A stretch of DNA of 64,000 nucleotides from Chamaecyparis obtusa. Its lineage: Eukaryota; Streptophyta; Pinopsida; Cupressales; Cupressaceae. The first letter of the stretch is position 1. Each line of letters starts with the position of its first letter. The stretch is from positions 124,001-188,000 of the forward strand of contig BSBK01009257.1 in assembly GCA_027943335.1 (NCBI GenBank), read 5' to 3'. Both the position numbers and the translations under genes were made by a program. Below, piece by piece: positions 23,001 through 31,265 of the stretch. The notes beneath the pieces were generated by a model that worked only from the letters and a program-made list of their open reading frames with translations, had not been told where the DNA came from and ran no database searches.

Positions 23001-24122
23001 GGAAACATGGTATGTAAACTAAAGAAAGCATTGTATGGACTAAAGCAAGCACCTAGAACTTGGTATGCTAGATTAGATAAGTATTTTTTAAAATTGGGAT
23101 TTACAAAAGGAATAGCTGATAGTAATTTATACACAAAAGAAATTGAGAATGGATTGTTAGTTTTGGCTATATTTGTTGATGACATTATTTTTGGAAGAGA
23201 AGATAAAGCTAGTGACAAATTTGCTGATGAAATGAAGACAGAATTTGAAATGAGTATGATTGGAGAAATGAAATACTTTTTGGGATTACAAATAACACAA
23301 AACAAAGATGGTATCTTTATAAGTCAGACAAAGTACTTGAATGATTTGTTGAAAAGATTCGGTATGGAGAATTGTAAACTAGTTGGAACACCTATGGTTA
23401 CAGGACATAAACTATCTAGTAAAGATGAGACACCAGAAGTTGAGCAAAAGAAATACAGATCTATGATTGGTGGATTATAGTACTTGACACACACTAGACT
23501 AGATATACAAAACTCAGTTGGGATGGTAGCAAGATTTCAAGCTAAACCTAGAGAGTCACATTATGTAGTAGTAAAAAGGATATTGAGATATCTTAGAGGC
23601 ACAATGGACTATGGATTGTGGTATGAAAATTTTGATGATTTTACCCTATGTGCATATACTGATGCTGATTGGGGAGGTAGCGTTGATGACAAGAAAAGCA
23701 CTAGTGGTGGAGCCTTTTTTCTTGGAGGAAGATTAGTTTATTGGTTGAGCAAAAAGTAGAATTGTATCTCACAGAGTACTGCAAAAGCAGAATATGTAGC
23801 AGCAACAAACAATTGTAATCAAATAATTTGGATGAAGCAGATGTTGATGGACATTGGAATCAAGTTTGGTGAGCCTATTGTCATATATTGTGACAATACA
23901 AGTACATTTAGTATGTCTAAGAATCTAGTTTTACATTCTAAAACAAAGCATATAGAGATCAAGTATCATGTAAGAGAGAAAGTTGCAGAAAAAAAAGTTA
24001 GACTAGAGTACATAAGCACAAATGAGCAGATAGCAGATATATTTACTAAGCCTTTGCCTAAGGATACATTTGAGTATCTGAGAGGTATGCTTGGGGTTAT
24101 GCCCCAACCTACTTTTGAGTAA
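20001..24122 (+). pseudogene. gag-pol: copia gag-pol polyprotein, one frame with five TAG stops
   Basis: I chose ATG 20001 (MGNFRKESPKFDG) rather than the upstream TTG. A single phase runs to TAA 24120, interrupted only by TAG at 21273, 22305, 22806, 23478 and 23757. In order: UBN2-like gag; CCHC knuckle CWTCQEYGHFASKC (20796-20837); protease DSGCSHHMTG (near 21072); integrase HHCC (21443-21560) and core with SDRGGEF and EQNGIVERRNRS; RT with [11 protein letters not shown] (22910) and FVDD (23172-23183); RNase H with YTDADWGG (23656) and YCDNTS (23890). The first integrase Asp is Asn here (HTNLSGP, AAC at 21636-21638; relatives have HTDLxGP). Without the stops it would be 1373 codons, usual for the family. 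It is inactive as it stands. Confidence 0.93.
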
Positions 24123-24508
24123 TGATGTAGTTGGTTGCATCCATCCAGGGGTTTATGGCCCTATCTATTTTCTAGATTGGATGTTGGTACTTCCTCTATG
24201 GGGGAGTATGTGTATCTGAGCTGAGTCATTGAGGACTCTTGTGAATGTATTTTCTGAATAGTGTCTTTTGACATTGAGCTATTGTTTGACATAGTGATAG
24301 AATTTTTTTCATTGATGTCAATGGGGGAGAGAATCATGACAAACATTGAGGAAACATTGAGGAACTACATTTGTTTGAGAGATTGAATAGGATAACGAAG
24401 CAAGATTTGATTGATGATGAGTAGCAGTGCAGTTGAGCAGCAGTGATTGGATTTTTGGAACATTGAATATTTTTCATCTATGTTGCCATCAATGCCAATG
24501 GGGGAGAT
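24123..24508 (+). other. copia 3' untranslated region with three GGGGGAG tracts
   Basis: Between the stop and the 3' LTR, GGGGGAG occurs at about 24200, 24323 and 24500. The last (AATGGGGGAGAT) directly precedes the LTR and is the functional-looking polypurine tract. The other two may be remnants or accessory tracts. No ORF is supported. Confidence 0.7.
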
Positions 24509-25721
24509 TGTTAGGAATGAATGCTGAAGCCTTTGGCAGTCATTCTGTAGCAGTTGTTGTTGCATTCATGACTATGATTGTCATTGATGTCAACATAGTG
24601 ATATTCTAGATTTTAGCAGAGAAGCAGGCATAGTTTTGTTTTGCACACATGTTATATTGTAGATTGAGTTATGCACAGTTTATGGTATGTTCTTTTTTGT
24701 ATTATTAGCCTATGGTTAAGAGCACAAAAAGAAATTCATTTATTCATGAAAGTTATAAGCATTTTGGTGGAAGCAGTATTCTGGCAGTATTCTTGTGTAG
24801 CGATTTTTGGTAATCGGAGGATATCTCCTAACCAGGATGGAATCTAATTCTATGCAGTTAAAGGGAATTTTGAGACTCATTTTTGGTGATGTGGTTCACA
24901 GCACAAACTTTGAGGTCACACGATTGAAAATTTATTGTATTTGGAAGCTGACAGTTTTATGTAATTTTGATGTAGTGTGTTGAAATTATTATTTTGTATT
25001 TACATGCCGACTCATTTGTAATTATTTGAGTGTGGTATAAAGGAAGGAATGTTTTCCTTGTTATAAAAGAGGATTTTAATAGTTGTGATATGAAATTATG
25101 AAAGTTGTGATGCGAATGTATGCATGAAGTGAAGACAAGAGCTAATTCAGTGATGAAGGAAGAGTTGCGAAGTACAAAGATCTGGATTTGTGATCTTGTG
25201 TAGAAAAGAGTGCGGTTTTGGCATAGTGTGAAGGAGGTAACATATTTCATATTATTCTATTGAATAATCCTAAGATCTATTGGACAGTGAGTTCAGAGAT
25301 CTTGGCTTGAAGCTGTTTGGGCAGTGGGTCCTTCTGTCTTCCATAACTCCTAACAGGGTTAGAATCTTTTAACAGGGATTCAAAATCTCCTAACAGAGAT
25401 TCATATGTACTGAATGTATTTCATAAGACTCCTAATAGGTTCCATCCTCTAACAAGGAACTTTCATATTAGTGCATCATTTTGTGGGCATCATTCCGACT
25501 GGGGTTTACTCTTTGATCAAGAGGTTCCCTAGTTAACATATCTTGTGTTATTGTGTCATTGTGTATGATTATCCTTCTATGGTTGGTTATTGCATTAATT
25601 ATATGGTTTAAAGCTGTTGAATTTGATATTGAATTTAATGATGTTAAATGGTTTAATTATCAAATAACTGATTCATCCCCCCCCCCCTCTTAGTTATCTT
25701 GGTGGTCTTTACTTTCTAACA
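24509..25721 (+). repeat. 3' LTR of nested copia
   Basis: 1213 bp, from TGTTAGGAATG to CTTTCTAACA, both ends intact. It matches 18727-19944. A short C9-10 run (25678-25687) stands where the 5' LTR has about 20 C. Confidence 0.95.
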
Positions 25722-26218
25722 CAAACATTACTAATAGGTTCTTCAATCAAAGGTAACAAAATTTGTCTTCTTCCATCAGCCCAAATAGTATATTTATGTA
25801 ATCTCCCATCATATATAGCATGTCTATCATATTTCCAAGGTCTACCCAACAAAATACGACAACAATCCATAGGCATGATATCACATAACACCTTATCGTA
25901 GTACTTTCCAATTTTCAAATTCACATAACATTGTTCACTTACCAAGAGTGTATGCTCATCTTTGATCCATGAAATCTAATAGGGTTTCATATGTTCCAAC
26001 CTTTTCAACTGCAACTTTGTAACCATTTCCTCAGATGTCAGATTCTCCGAGCTACCACTGTCAATGATTACCTTCCAAAATTCATTAGAAACTCTACATC
26101 TGGTCTTGAACAAACTTTTCCTTATCGGATCTTCTTTATTACTTTCACTCCAAAGTGCTCTCCTTACCATCAAGTTATTTTCCTTCTCTGGTTCATTCGG
26201 TGATTCTTCTTGCACCAA
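25722..26218 (-). pseudogene. pro: Chromovirus aspartic protease
   Basis: On minus, IDSGSSENLTSEEMV places the active-site DSGS near 26050-26063. The flap and C-terminal parts follow (VLCDIMPMDCCRILLGRPW, then YDRHAIYDGRLHKYTIW) in 25709-25945, after a TAG near 25979. The reading frame runs to the copia insertion point at 25722 and resumes at 18726 with KFIKDLKKNDVCF. It cleaves the polyprotein. Its nearest relative in the window is the protease at 1550-2087. Confidence 0.85.
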
Positions 26219-27227
26219 AGCATTTCTATTGTTATCGACCTTCTTACTTGCATGTGTACACTCAAATGATCGATGTCCTTATTCTCAACAATTGTAACAA
26301 GTTCCTTGAAAACCACCTCTGTTATAACCACCTCAGTAGTTACTGCCTTTTCTTCTAGATGAACTTTCACCTTTCCACTGGATCTTGCCTTTATCTAGAG
26401 TTTTCTTTTTAGGTTCAAATCTATTATTTTCATCATGAGATCTACCTCTTCCTCTAGGGAATATACCACCTCTACCTCTTTTTCTTTGCTTATGTCTCTA
26501 GTTTAATTTCTCCTCAGCTTTCAATGCAAATTGATAAGCCTCTTCAATGTTCTCCAATTTGACCAAACTGATTTCTTCTTGGATGGAAACTCTCAAACCA
26601 TTCAAGTATCTAGCAATTATTTCCAAATCATCTTCATCATGTCCAGATCTGATATCTAATCTATAGAATTCCCCAGTATATTTTTTAACTGAGCTATCTT
26701 TCTACCTCAAACTTTGCATTCACCTAACTAGGTTAATTCTAATAATCACAAGGTAAGAACTTTCCTTTCAACTTATTCACCATTTTATTCCATACCTTGA
26801 TTTTGTCTTTTCCTTTCCTCTTTATGTCCAACTACAGATGTTCCCACCATAAGGATGCATGACTTTTCAACTTTGTGCTTGCAATTTTCACCTTCTTTTC
26901 CTCAGGTACATTTTCATATTCAAAATATTTTTCCATCTCGGTGATCCAGTCCACCAGCTCATCAGAATCCAATTTTCCACTATACTCAGGAGGATTAAAG
27001 TGTGGTGTAGACTTTATATTTGTCAAAGCCTTCAACAATCTTTCCTCACCTTGATCCATTGTCGGTACAGGTTCTAAATCACCTTGTTCTTCCTCAATTT
27101 CATCATCACTAACATCTTCAAGATGTTTTCCTCTTCTCTAGGTTGTTTCAACATCTTCTAATCTAGCAGCAAGTTGTCTCAACATGTCTACTAATCCTGG
27201 ATCCACATCTCACCTCCCACGAACCAT
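26219..27227 (-). pseudogene. gag: Chromovirus gag with zinc knuckle
   Basis: I place the start at ATG 27227 (MVRGRWDVDPG). The gag core is clear at 26832-27059 (FNPPEYSGKLDSDELVDWI, then KSHASLWWEHL). After at least two frame changes, a knuckle CYNC..GHRSFEC lies at 26258-26299, with TGA and TAA replacing two positions between the second Cys and Gly-His. The linker is Arg/Gly-rich (26400-26500). It is the capsid-nucleocapsid precursor, broken. Confidence 0.8.
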
Positions 27228-27349
27228 CTTGAAACCCTCTGCAATTGCAGGTCAGATCACAATCTGCTACCCCACAACAAATCAACTAGGGTTTAACAAG
27301 AAGGAACCCTCAAACCTAGATTCACAAATCTAGATCCAGATGTCTACTC

Positions 27350-27363
27350 GCTCTGATACTACC
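27350..27363 (-). other. Primer-binding-like site of chromovirus
   Basis: Read on minus this is GGTAGTATCAGAGC, directly after the 5' LTR. It resembles the tRNA-iMet site TGGTATCAGAGC but has one extra base, GTAGTATC instead of TGGTATC. It may be a mutated copy or a slightly different primer. Confidence 0.6.
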
Positions 27364-28030
27364 TGACACAAGGGAGGATGAGGAGAGGGGCCAAAGGCAC
27401 ACCCTAACTAGGTCCACCTTGCAGAGATCACGCGTGAAAGAAACAAACACATAAGTGAGAGAGCATATATCTTTCATATATTAACTTTAATTGATTCATA
27501 CATGTCAGGCTGTAAGGCCTTCCCAGTTTAGGCTAGATATTACAATCAAGTACATAAGTCCTCCAACATGTGAGGATGTGCCAATAATCTCTAATCTTCT
27601 AGCTTCTATCTTCTTACTAAACTTCCTAAACTCTAACCAAACAACTACATTTATACAAGAGGCTACCGATCACAAGTCATCCTTTAGATCCACCATCAAT
27701 GGAAGGAATGACTAGATCTGGGTCCACACACTTCCCAATGATAGATACCATCATTAAATCCACAACCATAAATAAATGCAAGAGTTGGCCTCAACATAAA
27801 TCCAAAATAAATAACTCGGTAAGCAAGGATAACCAAGAGCTAGACAAGCATCACCAAACACTAGGGAAATTCACCAAGCGCCAGAGAGATAACTGACCAA
27901 CACCGGTGAACAAAGGAAATTGAGCAACATCGAACCAAATTGATCAAAGAAGGAACTGAGCAACAAAGAAAACTTCAAACATATTTTTGGTGACACGGGA
28001 TTGTGAAGAACCCGAGATGCTCCTGCATCA
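27364..28030 (-). repeat. 5' LTR of chromovirus
   Basis: 667 bp. On minus it starts TGATGCAGGAGCATC (28030 down) and ends TTGTGTCA. It matches 14550-15220. The outer end abuts AATAT at 28031-28035. Confidence 0.92.
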
Positions 28031-29148
28031 AATATGTCCATACCTTCCACATGATGTGCAATTAACCCATGTGTTGTAATCCCAAGTGTAAGCATTACCT
28101 TTTCTTCTCGGTTGATGGGTTTTGTTCTATAATTTTGGTGTCCAGACTTGCTTCATCTTAGTCCTACATTCTTTTGATATATGTCCATGCATTTTGCAAG
28201 TGCGACAATGTTTCTCCATGTAGGGTTTGTTAGGAGTCCCATTCAACTTAGATCTGCACTCATGTGCATGATGTCCATACTTGTTACAACTATAACAATA
28301 ACCATTAAACTTTGGTGTGGATTTAGGAATACCTTTAGCTTTGCTCCTACAAGCATTAGATGTGTGGCCTCATTTACCACAATGATAACATGATATCTTC
28401 TTTGGTCTTCAATTTGTGTAGTCATTCCTTTGTTCATCTTGTCTTGATGATTCTCCTTGCTCAGTGTAGCCTAATCTAGTAGTGCTACCAAGTCCTCTTT
28501 GACTAATCAAAAATTTATCTATTTTCTTAGAACTTTCTTCAGCTTTCTTCATCATTTCATTATGTTGTTGTTGCATCTTGAATTCATTTTTCAACTTCTC
28601 TTATTTTCTTCTATGAGTTCACCGATGTCTTCTAGTTTCCTTGTAAGTTCACTGTTCACTCGGTTAACTTCCTGACTTATAATAACTATTTGATTAGAAA
28701 TTTTAAAGTGATGCTCGATAAGTCTCAGTATCTCAGATTCTTTCTCTTGTAGCTGCTCAGTCATCTGTCTTCTATCTTCAACAACCAAGTTTCTTTCTTA
28801 TTCAGCTTGCCTAGCATTATTCATGACATCAATCATTCTAACCATTTATGTTTCTTGAACGATCTACAAGGCTTTGACTTGTTTAGTAAGTTGTAGATTC
28901 TTTTCAGATAAATTAGATATTGTTCCTTCAGATATGTCAGATATACTGCCAAATCTAGATCTGGATGTCTCAAATGGGTCATCAATATTTTCTTTATGAT
29001 AATCAATCTCACTATAGCGAATAGCCATATCCTTCCTCTGAATCAGTAACTTCTTCAGTTCATCTTTGGCTTGCTTGAATTGTTTAATGAAGATTTGCAT
29101 TTGTATCCTTTGATTCTCAATAGTCTTGTCCAATCTATATCTTTCCAT
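28031..29148 (-). pseudogene. gag: Outer element gag, main part with four CCHC knuckles
   Basis: The gag starts MERYRLDKTIENQ (29148), helical and probably coiled-coil over 28600-29148. After a phase change near 28600, one phase runs from 28594 to the chromovirus insertion. CCHC knuckles lie at 28349-28390 (CYHCGK, stop, GHTSNAC), 28256-28297 (CYSCNKYGHHAHEC), 28166-28207 (CRTCKMHGHISKEC) and 28031-28060 (CTSCGRYGHI, cut by the insertion; the expected last Cys on the far side is Phe). A fifth lies at 14437-14478. I see no typical UBN2 or Retrotrans_gag core. Five knuckles is far more than the one or two usual in plant LTR elements. Confidence 0.75.
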
Positions 29149-29275
29149 CCCGAGATCTTTTCTCTTTAGTGGTTAAACTTCCAAATAAGATATCTAGCTC
29201 TTATACAAATTGTTGGGAATCTTGGAAAGATAAGGCACTGAGAGGGGAGGGGTGAATCAGTACCCTCAAAAACTT

Positions 29276-29949
29276 ATCTAGTAGTGCCGCCAAGTCCTCT
29301 TTGACTAATAATTTTTTTATCTATTTTCTTAGAACTGTCTTCAGCTTTCTTCATCATTTCATTATGTTGTTGTTGCATCTTGAATACATTTTTCAACTTC
29401 TCTTATTTTCTTCTCTAAGTTCACCAATGTCTTCTAGTTTCCTTGTAAGCTCACTATTCACTCGGTTAAATTCCTAACTTATAATAACCATCTGATTAGA
29501 AATTTCAAAGTGATGCTCGATAAGTCTCAGTATCTCAAATTCTTTCTCTTGTAGCTACTCAATCATCTATCTTTTGTCTTCAATAACCAAGTTTCTTTCT
29601 TGTCAACTTGCCTAGAATTATTCATGACATCAATCATTCTAACCATTTATGTTTCTTGAGAGATCTACAAGGCTTTGACTTGTTTAGTAAGTTGTAGATT
29701 ATTTTTAGATAAATCAAATATTGTTCCTTCAGATATGTTAGATATACTACCAAATCCAGATCTAGATGTCTCAAATGGGTCATCAATATCTTCTTCATGA
29801 TAATCAGTCTCATTGTAGCAAATGGCCATATCCTTCCTCTGAATCAGTAACTTCTTCAGTTCATCTTTGGCTTGCTTGAATTGTTCAATGAAGATTTGCA
29901 TTTGTATCCTTTGATTCTCAATAGTCTTGTCCAATCTATATCTTTCCAT
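29276..29949 (-). pseudogene. gag: Duplicate gag N-terminus of outer element
   Basis: MERYRLDKTIENQ at 29949 down, 94 codons nearly the same as 29148-28864, then broken. It lies closest to the full 5' LTR and its primer site (about 50 bp away), so this copy holds the start codon an element transcript would meet first. It then runs into the duplicated LTR end at 29275, so it could not produce the full gag. Confidence 0.75.
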
Positions 29950-29997
29950 CCCAAGATCTTTTCTCTTTAGTGGTTAAACTTCCAAATAAGATATCTA

Positions 29998-30010
29998 GCT
30001 CTGATACAAA
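29998..30010 (-). other. Primer-binding-like site of outer element
   Basis: Read on minus this is TTTGTATCAGAGC, next to the LTR end CCCAACA. Compared with TGGTATCAGAGC the GG is TT or shifted, but the TATCAGAGC core is intact. Confidence 0.65.
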
Positions 30011-30011
30011 T

Positions 30012-31265
30012 TGTTGGGATTGGAAAGATAAGGCACTGAGAGGGGAGGGGTGAATCAGTACCCTCAAAAACTTTCAACACTTAATCAATTTTTAATAGTA
30101 GTACTTAACTAGGTGACTGAGTCCATTATTTTTAACATACATTCAAATAACTTGGAAATGTAAAGTGTGTGTAAACAAACCAATAAAACATACATAAAAT
30201 TTTTAACTCATGAATCAAGTATTTTGGTTACACAAAAACCCTTGTTAGAAGGTAAAAACTGCAGTGGGGATGACACCCACAAATTCTTCACTATTGCAAT
30301 AAATAAAGTATGTCGGTTAATGTTACAATTGTTGATCACTTCTGGTGATCTTACCTTATTAGGAGTAACAAAATATCAACAATATCTACCTTGTTAAAGG
30401 ATTTTAGCAACACAAATTATGTGTGCACTCGGTGAAGATATTTACATCAGACGGTTAAGTCTACTATGTTAAGATATTTACAATCTACTACAATGGTTAA
30501 ATTGATAACAGTAGAATATCTGTAAATGAAAACTTATGCTTGTCTGATTCAGATCTATGAAATATCAAATGAATATCACCTCAAAATGATTAATACAACC
30601 TTTTGTCCTGCTTGGTAGCCTTGTATGTTTTTGATAAAACTGATAGTGTCTCTGATAAACTTCTCTGTTATATAACTCTTGTCTAATCTCTGATGTCCTA
30701 TGTGCAGCTATTGCTTCATGATCTCTCTTATCATGCATGATTAAAATGACATCTTATACAATTATATATCACATTGGTTTGACCTAATTAGGGTTACAAC
30801 ATCTTAGAAAACCTAAGATAAACAGTGTACAAAAATAACCTAGATCTAACTGTTACATAAGAATCATCACAAAATTAAATGATTACATCCATATTAAATA
30901 TGTCTCGATCTTGGTAAACCGTTTGCATAGAGATATGTTCCATTGGTGATTATTATGTCATTCGTGAATAACTTGGTAATCACTGCATTCACTGTTTGAT
31001 TAATAAATGATGCTCGGTGTGTAGAATGCTTAGTGATCACTGACTCGGTACTCAGTATTTCTTGACGCTCGATAAACATGCTCAGTTAAACTTGTATTCT
31101 GATAGCTTTAAGTTATGTCTTGTATCTTGCTCGGTGTGAAGGCTTTGTATGCTTAACCGACTAACTTATTTTCTTCTTATTCCAACCTTTACCGACTAAG
31201 TAACTTATGATTACCGATTGAACTTATTTGATACTAATGACAATCCATAATGTTCAAGCAGAGAT
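30012..31265 (-). repeat. 5' LTR of outer element
   Basis: About 1250 bp, starting TGTTGGGATTGG on plus (the CCCAACA end on minus). The high 500 bp match 9026-9558. It includes GGTGAATCAGTA (30050-30060), AGTGGGGATGACACCCAC (30263-30280) and CCTTGTTAAAGG-type motifs. The exact high boundary is uncertain because the two copies part around GAGATAA (31259-31265). Confidence 0.8.

Larger units (their letters stand above)
18727..25721 (+). mobile_element. Ty1/copia element, full length, TSD CAAAC
   Basis: The LTRs are 18727-19944 and 24509-25721 (1218 and 1213 bp), ending CTAACA and beginning TGTTAG (TATTAG in the first copy). CAAAC lies directly outside both (18722-18726 and 25722-25726). A primer site, one gag-pol frame, a polypurine tract and the 3' LTR follow in order. 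The gene order gag, protease, integrase, RT, RNase H is that of Ty1/copia. About two dozen differences in the first 375 bp of LTR (5-6%) make it the youngest layer of the nest. It lies opposite to its chromovirus host. Confidence 0.96.
14550..28030 (-). mobile_element. Ty3/gypsy chromovirus (minus), TSD AATAT, interrupted by copia
   Basis: The LTRs lie at 14550-15220 and 27364-28030 (about 670 bp each, 8-9% apart by eye), with AATAT directly outside both ends (14545-14549 and 28031-28035). From the high end: primer-like site, gag, aspartic protease, [copia 18727-25721], an unrelated repeat (18112-18620), RT, RNase H, integrase and a chromodomain remnant. A C-terminal chromodomain defines chromoviruses, where it directs integration to chromatin. 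All ORFs are broken. Without the nested copia the element is about 6.5 kb. Confidence 0.92.
28476..30070 (-). repeat. Tandem duplication of about 800 bp (LTR end, primer site, gag N-terminus)
   Basis: 28476-29273 and 29276-30070 are two copies of the same segment. Each holds the last ~60 bp of the LTR, the primer site GCTCTGATACAAA (GCTCTTATACAAA in copy 1) and the first part of gag (MERYRLDK starts at 29148 and 29949, 801 bp apart). The copies differ by a few percent, so the duplication is not recent. The break is at CTCAAAAACTT joined to ATCTAGTAGTGCC. Confidence 0.88.
8972..31265 (-). mobile_element. Outer pol-less LTR retroelement (minus), host of three nested insertions
   Basis: Direct repeats at about 9026-9558 and 30761-31265 (10-11% different by eye) are LTR copies. 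The 5' LTR begins at the high coordinate and runs down to 30012, followed by a primer-like site. The polypurine tract is at 9556-9567. Without the chromovirus (14550-28030) and the TRIM (11782-12118), the element is about 8.5 kb with a truncated 3' LTR. It encodes a five-knuckle gag and a long second ORF. In neither ORF do I find protease, RT, RNase H or integrase motifs. It is probably non-autonomous, depending on a partner for replication. No TSD can be tested because the low end is truncated. Confidence 0.7.

Noticed and set aside
21273..23759. TAG as a recoded or read-through codon in the copia
   Set aside because: Five TAGs in one ORF with an integrase active-site change fit decay better than recoding; plant nuclear TAG is a stop.
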